Positions 1 to 8,765 of a stretch of DNA of 14,404 bases are shown piece by piece (position 1 is the stretch's first letter; the number at the start of each line of letters is the position of its first letter). Below the pieces are notes generated by a model. That model did not search any database. It saw only the letters and a list, made by a program, of their open reading frames with translations, and was not told where the DNA came from. Source of the stretch: Thoreauomyces humboldtii (taxonomy: Eukaryota > Chytridiomycota > Chytridiomycetes > Spizellomycetales > Powellomycetaceae); assembly GCA_027596035.1 (NCBI GenBank), contig JADGJA010000587.1, positions 1 to 14,404 of the forward strand, written 5' to 3'. Made by a program: the position numbers and the translations under genes.

Positions 1-439
1 AAAGGGCCCAGGACCTGCGCCAAAAGGTGGCGGAGCCACAGAGCCTCCTTGTAAGCAGTGCAGGCGGCTACATATTCCGCCTCCGTGGTGCTAAGAGAGT
101 TGCATCCCTGTTTGGTGCAGCGCCAGTGAATAAGCATAGCGTTCCAAAAGATAGCAATTCCAGAGGTAGATTTTCGGTCGCTGACGTCACCAGCGTAGTT
201 GGCATCTGCATACACACGAAGTCCTTCTAATTCTCCATCCGGATTACGGGTAAAGTGGAGACAAAAATCTAAGGTCCCTTTGAGGTAACGAAAGATGCGT
301 TTAACAGCGGACCAATCGTAGACGGTGGGTTTTGCCACCTTCCGGGCCGCTAGGCAAACTGCGGTGGCTATGTCCCAGCGCCAGGCGATGCATAACCATG
401 TCAGCGCCCCCCACTGCTTCGAGATAGAGAGCAGCGAAT
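1..439 (-). pseudogene. Ty1/copia retrotransposon fragment: end of reverse transcriptase and RNase H
   Basis: Read on the minus strand from about 345 down to 1, this gives an uninterrupted copia-type RNase H region. It shows AVKRIFRYLKGT (the usual stretch after the reverse transcriptase), YADANYAGD with the first catalytic Asp, the copia signature DRKSTSG, and STTEAEYVAA with the catalytic Glu. RNase H removes the RNA strand during reverse transcription in the element's particles. Upstream (345-430) the frame continues with WDIATAV, matching the copia RPDIAxAV block. A run of six C at 407-412 (G on the coding strand) breaks the frame by one base, because the expected LEAVG block lies in a different frame from what follows. 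The element is cut at about 439, directly against telomeric repeats, so integrase and most of the reverse transcriptase are absent. The 3' side runs off the window. Family assignment is firm; the copy is dead. Confidence 0.92.
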
Positions 440-481
440 TTAGCATTAGGGTTAGGGTTAGCATTAGCATTAGGATTAGGA
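440..481 (+). repeat. Degenerate interstitial telomeric tract
   Basis: Seven consecutive hexamers with no gaps: TTAGCA, TTAGGG, TTAGGG, TTAGCA, TTAGCA, TTAGGA, TTAGGA. Two are perfect TTAGGG and the other five differ only in the last two bases. The G-rich strand is the plus strand and runs to the right, the orientation expected if repeats had been added to a broken end of the copia fragment on the left. Unlike the tract at 14309-14360, this one is heavily substituted, which suggests it is older. Confidence 0.93.
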
Positions 482-664
482 GTTCGGTTGTACCATGCTC
501 GTCTACTGACTCCTCCTCTTTCGACTATTTAGCTCAGAATCGAGCCGAAGAGGTCAAGCGCGGACCTCAGAAGATCATTTCAGCTCGTTCTGAGACTGAG
601 CTGACAACTGACGAGGCCGTCGGCGAAATCGATCATCTCCCCGTGTCACTCGCGTTGACGGCAA

Positions 665-3248
665 GTGCTAGCCTTTCTGTCAAGCATCAGCGGGGATGTC
701 CACTTCGCCTCGCCTGCACTGGACGACAGACAGCAGGGCACATCGGACGATAGGGACGAACGAGATGAAGCAGCCGAACCTTACAGCCAGTCCCTCACTT
801 CTGCTGCCAGCGGTGATAGATTCGCACGCAGACACAACGGAAATGAGGCCTTTTTCGCTTCGCCAGCTATGCAGGGACACATCCGATCGCAGCGCGCTTT
901 TGAGAAGAACGAGGACGAAGTCTATCCTTTGACCCCGCTCCACCCTCCTGCTGCAACTGGTAGCAACCTCGCCTCGACAGCCTGGAGAGATGACATCTAT
1001 CTGGCGCCGCCGACGCTGCAGGGATTTGGCCGAGAGCAGCATATAGCAGACGGAGGTTCCGGGAGAGATTCTTGCAGTACCCCACCGCAAACTCCAGTCA
1101 AGGGACGATACGGGGCTTTGCCGAGGGACAGCAAGGACGTTGCCGAACTCTTCCCATCAAAAGCTGTCCCTGGTCGAATGCAGCGTACGCCCGACTCGTA
1201 CACTACCGACAATGAAGCTGGCCTCTGGGAGTGCGGACCCCGAGGATCCCTCTCACCCTCGTTCGTGACGGAGCTCGCGTCTGACGAAATCGATCCTGAA
1301 GCTGATTGGCCCAGCCCACCATACACTCCGGCGACGCCAAGAAATACTGAACATACGGGCTTTTTTTCATCGACGACACAAAGCAGGGACCGCCTCCTCA
1401 TGCCCGATGTTGATCAGAGCGATCTGGCATGCGGTATCAAAAGTGTCGTACGTTTTAAATGGTGCGTCCTTCACGTGTATATTCTTGCTCCCTTGGCGGG
1501 GCGATGCAACTGATGCGACTCCCTTCAGTTATACCCTGCAGAACTATGACATGACGCCCTTAAATCACAACGAATTCCATGGGCTACGTACGTTCTTCAG
1601 TGTGCCGTACGAACCACGTCGCGGCAACAACAGACCGCGAAATGAGCAGACCATTGCCAAGTCGCGGGAAAGAATTTGCGGTTTCCTTGGGTGGTTGAAA
1701 CAAAGCGGTCGCTTTGCCAAGCCATCGTTCGTCAATTTTGAAGATGTCCACCTATTCCTGGTACGGAGTTCCTTCTTCCGGCTTTTCTGTGACGTTCCAG
1801 GCAACCGATACACTGACCCCAATTCCCCTTGTAGGACAAGTACGTAGAGGGTTATCTTCGTTATCTTCGTGCCATTCGTGGACTGAGTCACGGGTCGATC
1901 GGCAACCACGTTACGGCTGCTATTGACGTGCTGAAGTACCGAACGGCCCAGGACTCTGGAACGAGGCGCCTCAACCCGAAAGCGAACTTGAAGATTGCGC
2001 GACTTATGCGCACACGGAATCAAGAGCAAACTCTTGCGGAGAGGGAGCGGAATGAGACGAGGCAGGATAGTGCCTCTTCTGGAATCGTATGGGAGCAGGT
2101 ACTTGAAAAGATTGATCAAATATAGCTTGTGCATGTCTCTCACGTCCCCATTCCCTGCAAGGTCCTGGAAGCAGTCCGTCGTCAACGCCTCGTCGTAACC
2201 AAGCTTTGGGAGCTGTCCAACGGAGGAAGGGAACCAAGTTATAAGCTTGCGGTCGAGGTCCAGCATTACGTGGCAGTCGCTTTCTACACGTGCATGCCCC
2301 CCGGACGATCGAAGGAAGTCCGATTGCTTCTCGGGCGCATCCTGAGCAAGAGCGAAAGCCAGGAATCACTTCAAAACCACATCACCGTGCTTCAAGGGCG
2401 ACACGTAGCTGTCATCAGGTAGGGGAAGGAGGCGCGTACATTCGCTATGTGACCTGTATCATGGTAGCTCCATTCTGATACCTTTGGCTGTTCCGTCCAG
2501 TGACTACAAAAACAAACAGCGATGGGGGAGAGACACCGTCGAGTTGCCAACGGACAAAGAAGTTCTATCAAAGCACCTGCGCTGGTTAATGTCGCCAGCT
2601 GTCCGACATCTCCTCACCCGAGACGATAATCACGGCTTCCTCTTTTGCAGGCGGAACGGGACTCAGTTTGCCGAGGCTTCGAGTTGGACCACGTACCTGG
2701 CGGGGATCGTCGCAAAGCACACCGGCGTTGCTGGTGTTAGCACGAACACCTTGCAACATGCCTTTACAACGTTTATGGAAACATCCACCGACGAGGATCA
2801 CTTGCGATGGAGGGAGTCAGTCGGACGCGCGATGCGGCACACGGGCAGAATTCAGCAGAACGTGTACAATGATGTGTCGAACCTCGAGCGGAAGCGGAAA
2901 GCGGTGGAGTTTGCCACGGGTGCTTTCAAGCGAGCGGTTATCGATGTCGACTCCGAGGAGGACGTGGCGACACCCGTACGCGTGAATCCCCCCATCGGCG
3001 CCGTGGTTGGATTCAAGGACGAACGAGAGGCTGCCGCTTTTGGAAAGGTGCTGCGTATCACTTCCGGCGATGTGCTGGTCATGGTTTTGCGACGTGCGTC
3101 GGGGGCAAGTGATGTTCTCACTCCAGATGCAACGAAGGTTCTACGGAAGAGCATCGCAGAGCTCACATGGCCGATCGACTACGAAGTTGTGGGACCAGAT
3201 TATATGCTTCGCACGAGTGTGCTTGCGATGGAAACACTATTAGATTGA
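665..3248 (+). CDS. Crypton-like tyrosine recombinase, five exons, 5' end not resolved
   Basis: Tyrosine recombinases cut and rejoin DNA through a tyrosine nucleophile and move elements such as Cryptons. Proposed exons are about 665-1461, 1529-1760, 1835-2098, 2162-2418 and 2501-3248; the introns are 63-82 nt and every join keeps frame, giving about 765 residues. Residues 1-265 are a disordered, Ser/Pro-rich region with three copies of a FASPALQG-like motif. Residues about 300-430 form the helical core-binding domain (TIAKSRERICGFLGWL; YVEGYLRYLRAIRG). The catalytic domain follows: first Arg in PPGRSKEVR (R480, 2306-2308), then NTLQHAFTTFM, then MRHTGRIQQNVY with H630 and the likely nucleophile Y639 (2865-2867). 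The usual HxxR reads NxxQ, with Gln at 602 (CAA, 2754-2756), so activity is doubtful. No ATG precedes 869 in frame; another open frame covers 482-660, so the true start is missing or lies in an unresolved exon. An alternative first join is 1447 to 1542. Confidence 0.82.
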
Positions 3249-3350
3249 TAATTGAAGGGTTTTCTAGGAAGGAAACGCTAATGGTGCTGCTCCACAACCT
3301 GTGAGCATGAGAGCTTTCTTAGCTGCTGTTTGCAAATCATAAGCAACATC

Positions 3351-3984
3351 ATGTCTGACGTCGCAGGATCAACGCCCCCGCCTCATCCTCCTCTCGTATC
3401 GGGCCTGCACTGGTATATCCCCTTAGCGGACCCGGACTGGAAGCTCGACACTCTCTGTGACCTCGCTAAAATCATTACCGTTACCCAAACCGTTGCCTTC
3501 GTTCGTAACGGGGACCGATGCGCGATTCTGGCTGCGCAGATGCATAACCGTCAGTTCACCGCATCAGGATTGGTACTGAACACGAAGAGCTTTGGGCTAT
3601 CGCAGGGGAATCACTGTCAATTGAACTGATTACGGCCGTTCCCCCATTGCACAGCACATGAAGATGGGTCTGGGCATCTTCTCGCAAACCCTTGAAGACT
3701 TTGACATGGGCAAAGTCAGACTCTTAATTGCCGATGCTGCAATACTCTCCGAAGACGGTGTTCGAGATTCTTTGCTCCAGGTCGACCTCATCATCAACGT
3801 TGACTTTCCGATGAATCCGGCCGACTACGTTCAACGCTCGAGCAAGAGCGGACGAAGGCCGAGAACCATTAATTTTGTGGTGGAGGGACAGGAAGGAGAC
3901 GCAGCAATGGCGGGAAGGGAGATGGGTGTGTTAAGGGAGATCGAGGGCTTGTGTGGGGTGACGATGGAAGATTGGGGTCTTTAA
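3351..3984 (+). CDS. Stand-alone C-terminal lobe of an eIF4A-like DEAD-box helicase
   Basis: Exons 3351-3572 and 3655-3984 join in frame across an 82-nt intron (donor GTACTG, branch-like AACTGATTAC, acceptor CACAG) and give 183 residues. After a proline-rich start come DWKLDTLCDL and ITVTQTVAF, closely matching the opening of the second RecA-like lobe of eIF4A (known there as EWKFDTLCDL and ITQAVIF). Then come GKVRLLIAD (motif near the TD of motif V), VDLIINVDFP, and YVQRSSKSGR in place of motif VI HRIGRSGR. The lobe therefore has the right length, but motif V lacks its ARG and motif VI has changed His to Gln and the middle Arg to Lys. No N-terminal ATPase lobe (Walker A, DEAD) lies upstream, where the recombinase ends 102 bases earlier. 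It is unlikely to be an active helicase alone. The start was chosen at the first ATG (ATCATGTCTG). The pair recombinase-helicase recurs in decayed form at 9630-10080. Confidence 0.78.
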
Positions 3985-4052
3985 TCCATGGTTTCAACAT
4001 TAGCACGTAAAGCGTTAAAAGCAAGATAGACGGACGCTGGAAAGGTGCCTTC

Positions 4053-4235
4053 ATGCACATGCTCATCCGGTACTACTACGTATGGCTGGAGGAGGTCCTC
4101 GAAGACGTCCCCGTCAAAAGGGCTCAGGACTTTGTGCCGAGCCTATCCACGCTTTCGGAGCATTGTGTCGCGGTCCCGACACTTGCGACACCGCATCGCC
4201 TGATTCATAACCGCATGGATTCAATTCTTTGGTGA
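4053..4235 (+). CDS. Small unrecognised ORF, possibly an exon or remnant
   Basis: This open frame of 60 codons starts at an ATG and holds MLIRYYYVWLEEVLEDVP and an ordinary residue mixture. The frame stays open upstream to about 4020 (IDGRWKGAF just before the ATG), so it may be an exon of a larger or broken gene. No family is recognised. It lies between the helicase lobe and a repeat-rich stretch, with no clear promoter. It could equally be chance. Confidence 0.25.
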   Translation: MHMLIRYYYVWLEEVLEDVPVKRAQDFVPSLSTLSEHCVAVPTLATPHRLIHNRMDSILW

Positions 4236-4356
4236 CCTGGAGGAATTTGAAGTATCGCAGCGATGTGGTCGGTCTTTCGGTCACCTGGCAACTTGGTTAT
4301 CGGAATGCTCTTTCCATCCATTCATTCCTACACTGCATATTACTCTCCCATTTCCA

Positions 4357-4384
4357 TCCCGCCGATGCCATCCCGCCGATGCCA
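4357..4384. repeat. 14-bp direct repeat, two copies
   Basis: TCCCGCCGATGCCA occurs twice in tandem without a gap. It lies in the 4236-4646 stretch between the small plus-strand ORF and the 3' end of gene A, where no convincing gene is seen. Confidence 0.85.
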
Positions 4385-4441
4385 TGCCTTCATGTTCTTT
4401 TCTTGATCGAGGAACGCGAAGTGGCAAAGAAGCTGTCTAAC

Positions 4442-4513
4442 TCGTTCGCGTCGTTCGCGTGGTTTGCGTCGCTTGCGCTGTCTGCGTCGCTTGCATCGTT
4501 TGCGCGCATCGCG
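4442..4513. repeat. 9-bp minisatellite, about eight units
   Basis: Units run in register: TCGTTCGCG twice, then TGGTTTGCG, TCGCTTGCG, CTGTCTGCG, TCGCTTGCA, TCGTTTGCG and CGCATCGCG. Because the period is a multiple of three, one plus frame (open from 4229 to 4606) reads as a Ser-Phe-Ala-like triplet repeat. That open frame is most simply a by-product of the repeat. The surrounding 4236-4646 region otherwise holds no supported gene. Confidence 0.85.
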
Positions 4514-4646
4514 CCGACCGACTTTGGCACACAAAGCAAAGGAGAACTATGGTTTTACACGGACATATATTTACAAAAACTTCCTGCTTTGACGGCGCAG
4601 GATTGACAGTAACTTCACACGCTAGCTCGTCACCCTTCCACCGCAA

Positions 4647-6540
4647 TCACTGGCGAGTGCGCGCGCGGAGAACCCTGCCCATCAGTACGTCCTTCTGATT
4701 GTCTTTGTAGCGGCGGTACTTGACAAGAGCCCCGTCCCTGATGTCAAAGTCCTTGACCATGGCCAAGATGAACCTCTTGACGTTGGTCCCGTTGGCCATG
4801 AAATCGTCTGACGTTCCTCTCTGCAGGTGCTCCGAACGCCATGCTATGACAGCAGGATCGCGGTGAGCTCCCATCCACTCGATGAAAGGCTCGTGAAGCT
4901 TGTTGACAATGACGAACGAGTCGGGACCCTCCTTCACAGCAGTCGCATCGTCCAGGAACAGCATAAACCATGAAGCACGGTATGCTTTGTACTCCATGTC
5001 GTCGAGCGCGTCGAGCTTGGTGTCGATCCTATCAAGCTTGTGATCGAGGATGGTAAGTCGGCCTTCAAGGTGGTCGAAGCGCTGCTCGTTGCGCTCAACG
5101 CAGAAACGGATAAGCTCCTCCGGGGTAGCCGTATTGGGAAACGCTCGCAGCGGGAGACGAGGGAAGGGCACCAGAGCTCGCTCAGCACTTGGGCCACCGA
5201 GATTGCGATCGGGGCTATTGATGTTGTCCAAGTCGGAGGAGGAGGGCGAAAGAGCCTCGGTGCTAAGACGAGCGCTACGACGGCGGTTCTGGCGGTCACC
5301 TGCTAAGAGACCAAGAGGTTCTGTTAGAGTCGGACACGAGGGAGAAACGCACCCCGAGCAAGCCACCTACCAATGCCAGCGTCCTCACGCTCACGTTTCT
5401 TCTTGGCACGTGTCTCAGCAGCTTTGCGGGCGCGCGCGGCGTTGACCTTCTTCTTTTCCTCCGCCTCGCGCTCGGCTTTAAGAAGAAGGAGCTGCGCGAG
5501 CAGCTCATCTTGATTCTCAACGGGAAGAAGCAGAGGAGTGGAAACGATCGTGATCTCGGGGTCCGAGTTCGAGTGCCTGTATCCTTCGTCAAAGGGGCCC
5601 TGGGAATCAGTGTCCGATTCGGAGTCGTCCGGGATCGAGGCTGCATCCGGCCCCTCCGATGCCGAGTCATCTTCACTTCGTTCAGCATGCGCTTCCTCTC
5701 CGTCGCCGACCTCGTTCGGAAGGACTGCCTGCAACCCTGCTTGGCCATGAGCGGATGATGTGGAAGCTGGCTCTGGCTCCATGTCGGCTTCCGATTCCGT
5801 GGCGGTAGCGAGGTTTTGACCGGTGGTGCGTTTGGTTGCGTTGACGGCTGCCTTTGTGGCGTTGGCGTTGAACTCTTGTTGCAGTTTACGCAGCGCGGCG
5901 CGGACTCTACGCTCTCCAGGCAACGACTCGTCCCATTCGTCCCGATGCTCCTGCGTGACGATAATGTCTGGGCACTTCTTGCCATAAGTTCCCTTTCCAA
6001 GCGCAGGAGCGGGCTGCCTGCTGCGTGTGGTGTCGGTAGTAAGGGTGGTGTCGGTCGCGGGGGTAGGTGTGGACGACGAAGCGGTCTCATCCGAAGGAGG
6101 TCCGCTTAAACCTGCGATCTGAGCATCGCCCGATACGTCCTGTGTTTTCTTGCCTCTCTTGGCGGCGAAAGGTTTGGGGGTGATTCGATTGGGACCACGT
6201 TTACCCATTGGTTTCCGAGGCGATTCCTCGTTATCCCGGGGGATCGCAGGGGTCCCGTCGCTATTTTCGGTTCTGCATGATGACACGGAGGAAGCGATGA
6301 GTCACGACGGTGCATGTCATGTACGAGGCAAGAGACTTCTTACATGATCATCGCTTGCGAGGTGTCGGAAGGGGGAGCAACTGCTACGGTGGGAGCTACG
6401 GTGGGAGCAACTGCAGGCTGCGGACCCTTCGTGGTGCTGGGACTGGGCGTCGGACCGCTGGGCTCCATGGGCTCACTGGAGGCGCCAGGTTCAAACGCAG
6501 TGGCGTTCGTAATCAGTTGCAGAGGAGTGCGAGACGTCAT
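4647..6540 (-). CDS. Gene A: unrecognised nuclear-looking coiled-coil protein, three exons
   Basis: Exons on the minus strand are 6540-6344, 6272-5371 and 5299-4647. Both introns are 71 nt (donors GTAAGA and GTAGGT, acceptors CAG) and the joined frame encodes 583 residues. The N-terminus is Pro/Ala/Thr-rich with an APTV repeat. A basic patch follows (about residues 85-105, GKRGPNR and AAKRGKK), a possible nuclear localisation signal. An acidic Ser/Asp/Glu stretch lies at about 250-305. A charged helix spans about 320-365 (ERE, KKK and AKKKRERED runs). A heptad-like coiled coil occupies about 427-470 (RFDHLEGRLTILDHKLD). A globular C-terminus follows, with WFMLFLDD and FIEWMGAHRDP. No enzyme motif is recognised. 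A TATA box lies about 310 bases upstream of the ATG, within a promoter block shared with gene B. The gene model is good; the function is unknown. A role in DNA binding or in oligomer assembly would be inference only. Confidence 0.75.
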
Positions 6541-6690
6541 CTTGGAAGCGATGTCTGTTTCTGGGGTAGAGGATGTTTTCTTGGTCTTGTTGATGACAAG
6601 GAGGAGCGGATAAGTCCTTGTCGCACGGAAAGATGAAGGCAGGAAAGCGTCCTACCTGATGTCGATAGACGACGTACAGCTGATGCTTAA

Positions 6691-6749
6691 GGGGCGAAGG
6701 GTAGAGTGTGGATGGGAGTGCGAGTGGAAGGGGCGAAGGGTAGGGTGTG
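6691..6749. repeat. 20-bp direct repeat at 39-bp spacing in the gene A leader
   Basis: GGGGCGAAGGGTAGAGTGTG (6691-6710) recurs at 6730-6749 with one change. It lies between the TATA box and the ATG of gene A, so it probably falls in the 5' untranslated region. It marks the left edge of similarity to the gene B upstream region. Confidence 0.8.
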
Positions 6750-7232
6750 AGAGGGGTGTCCTGGTCGTGGTATTGGCGGTAAGGAGGATGTCGAATGTGT
6801 GCGAGGAAAGTGGCATGGAGTCAGCATCTTGGTGTAGCTTCCCTGCCCTTTTATAGTACTTTCGTGCCATCGTGCTGACTGCGAGGGCGAGCAAGCTCGC
6901 AAAGAGCTCTCCTCGTCCGGCGCGGCATATAGGTTCGTCTCCTTTTGAGGGTTGCTCGTCGGTTTTCAGAATTCTCATGCTAGTGGAAGCGAAGGAACGT
7001 CATCGAACGTCATTGATGGTCATCGAACGTCATGGAAGGCGTCGGAAGGAGTGTCTGGTGTCATGGAATGGCATGCTCGTTCACGAACAGGCGCTCCCAT
7101 GAAAAGGTTGTCGGTTCTGGCTGCGCACATGCACTTGAGCGGTAGAAGCGTTTGGTTAGAGTGGAGGACGAGGGGAAAGGTAGCGCGCGAGTCAGACACC
7201 AAATTTGCTTCCATCGGGCTAAATGAACCTTA
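6745..7232 (-). promoter_or_regulatory. Promoter block of gene A, copy 1 of a shared upstream module
   Basis: This stretch aligns by eye, in order and over its whole length, with 11192-11644 upstream of gene B. Shared landmarks are GTGAGAGG, TCGAATGTGTG, the TATA box with its flank, CTGACTG, AGGTTCGTC, ACGTCATGGAA, TTGTCGGTT/TCGTCGGTT and GCTAAATGAAC. It carries three ACGTCAT sites (6998-7004, 7008-7014, 7028-7034), which read ATGACGT on the gene strand and match the core of ATF/CREB-type bZIP sites. Its right end also borders the start of the plus-strand gene at 7387, so it may act in both directions. Confidence 0.75.
6848..6856 (-). promoter_or_regulatory. TATA box of gene A
   Basis: CTATAAAAG on the minus strand, 308 bases before the ATG of gene A. 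The leader would be long and holds an upstream ATG frame. A spliced leader is possible because a GTAGGA donor-like site lies near 6655. Confidence 0.65.
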
Positions 7233-7240
7233 ATATAACC
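7230..7240 (+). promoter_or_regulatory. TATA-like element for the plus-strand gene at 7387
   Basis: TTAATATAACC lies about 150 bases before the ATG at 7387, and a pyrimidine-rich tract (about 7349-7381, ending CCCGTCTCATCC) runs up to the start codon. This arrangement is common at fungal promoters. The match is modest. Confidence 0.35.
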
Positions 7241-7386
7241 CTAAGGGTTGCCCGAGAGCAATTCGACAGCTCGATCTCGCCGCAAGGCGTAGCAAGTCAT
7301 GTACATAAGGCGAACGACAGTGTTCCAGATTACACACTGAAAGAATATTGCTTCACCTCGCTGCCCTCTCCCGTCTCATCCTAAAT

Positions 7387-8145
7387 ATGTCCTTCATTAA
7401 ACCCCGTCTCTGCCCAGAGCTTTTTCAGTTTATCTACGAGCATGCAGACGTCATTACGCGCTATTCTATGCAAAAAGCGTTTGCCGGACTGTGGTTCAAT
7501 AAGGCTCCCGTCCGGTTCAAAGCTCTCTCCGTTCGCAAAGTTAACTTGAGCTTGCAAACTCGTTGGACACGGGAATATAGTTCCCAGCAAGGTCTTTCAC
7601 ACAAGATTGCCTTGGGTAACTCGGGTAAATGCATGGAAATCGTTGACAGCAGGAGTCTCGGATACCAATACAACAGGCGGGTGACTAAAAGGTTCCGGCC
7701 GTCAAGCTTCGTCATGCGCAGGCGTTGGTCGACGAAGCACAGACCATCGCCGATCATCTCGCCCCCCAGTAAACGATCAACAAACATAATCGCCGATCGT
7801 CGGGGGAAACCAATCGGTGCGGACAGCAAGTAACGTGAAGACGGACTCGAGCGGTCGGCATGCTGCACTCTAAGGGAAGGATCGACACACTGTCATCCGT
7901 CAACCCCCAACGAGGGACACATTCGACACGGGTTCGAAATGAAATGGGTGGGCTGAACAATAGTACACTGCAACGGTCGCACAACGCTCGGACCTCCCTG
8001 CTCGTAGGATCTTTCCCGCGTGCTACGGTCACCGGTAGATTCCGTAGAGCAGCCAGCTCCGACCGATGACAACGACCTTTGCACTGTATGTTTGTTACGC
8101 TTCCAAACCGAAACCCGTCTTTACCTCGGAAAAACGCTACCTTGA
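7387..8145 (+). CDS. Unrecognised multi-exon plus-strand gene, joints partly unresolved
   Basis: The first exon starts at ATG 7387 and holds about 76 codons (PELFQFIYEHADVITRY), loosely recalling the opening helices of fungal F-box-like proteins; that is only a resemblance. It reaches a donor-like GGTAAC at 7616. Three further coding blocks fit splice signals well: 7692-7768 (VKLRHAQALVDEAQTIADHL), intron 7769-7874, then 7875-7947 (NEGHIRHGFEMKW), intron 7948-8007, then 8008-8145 (DLSRVLRSPVDSVEQ and DLCTVCLLRF, with a CxxC pair), ending in TGA. The last three join in frame. The first exon does not join 7692 in frame through its best donor, so a small exon is missed or there is a frameshift. 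A long antisense frame over 7461-7868 is an alternative reading. Confidence 0.42.
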
Positions 8146-8661
8146 CACGTAAGTCCGGCCCCCTGCTCTTCGCCTTGCGAATCTTTTTCTTATACTGTAT
8201 CCGTTTGCTTTCAGTAGCCCGTGTCGCCCTCGACAAATTATTTTTATTTTTTCCCCACTACATGTGCGTTTGATTGGCACCACCAACTTAACGGGCCAGA
8301 GCCATCGGATTGACGAGGTTGTGAAGGACAAGGGGCCCCCTCTTTTCTTCTGAAAACGAAAGGAGTCCCTACCTATTAGCCATCCTACGATTGACGCGCA
8401 CGACATGCGCGGGTCAGGAAAAGGAGGAAGGGTGCCGAAAAGAAGCCGCCTCGACTGGTCTTGGTTCCGGCACGCGACTGCAGATCCTACTATCGAAAAG
8501 CGGAGTTTGGAGCAACCGTCCAGGCTGCTATCGACTCTCAGCAAATCTCGTTCATGCAACTTCTTGCATGTCGCATGTCGCATGTCGCCAAGCATCCCGG
8601 CGAAGCATTTCCTGATGCCCCTTTCCGGTCCCTTTCTGGGATCTACAAGCAAGGCTTCTAG
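8066..8661 (+). CDS. Unrecognised plus-strand exon chain, perhaps the 3' half of the 7387 gene
   Basis: Blocks 8066-8148, 8215-8317, 8363-8412 and 8484-8661 join in frame to 137 residues. The introns 8149-8214 (GTAAGT, then a pyrimidine tract and TTTCAG) and 8413-8483 are convincing. The 45-nt intron 8318-8362 is short with a weak donor (GTTGTG); without it, a TGA at 8351-8353 interrupts the frame. The C-terminal exon reads as ordinary protein (YYRKAEFGATVQAAIDSQQ, ending IYKQGF). The first block overlaps the last exon of the preceding model in another frame, so one base gained or lost near 8070-8140 would merge the two into one gene. A 7-bp repeat (GCATGTC, three copies, about 8563-8583) lies in the last exon. 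An antisense frame of about 171 codons covers 8137-8652 and cannot be fully excluded. Confidence 0.42.
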
Positions 8662-8765
8662 GCCATCGTTTTTTCGAAGTTGCAGCTCCTTTTGACTTGT
8701 GAATCGAACCTACAAAACCTTTTGAGTTTTGCTCGAACTTGGGCGGCCAGGACAGGGGGATGGCC

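Noticed and set aside
27..230. Plus-strand open frame over the copia fragment
   Set aside because: The minus strand encodes clear copia RNase H motifs here; the plus frame is its shadow.
680..1401. Long minus-strand frames opposite the recombinase N-terminus
   Set aside because: The plus frame has the repeated motif and joins the catalytic domain through good introns; the antisense frames show no domain.
3573..3654. Apparent frameshift in the helicase-lobe gene
   Set aside because: An 82-nt intron with donor, branch-like and acceptor sequences joins the two parts exactly in frame and restores the expected Leu-His, so no lesion is needed.
6652..6978. Minus-strand frame of 108 codons across the gene A promoter
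   Set aside because: It spans the TATA box and the shared promoter module and does not splice in frame to the ATG exon at 6540.
8137..8652. Minus-strand frame of 171 codons
   Set aside because: Plus-strand exons with strong splice sites give a more protein-like product; kept as an alternative because the strand is unproven.
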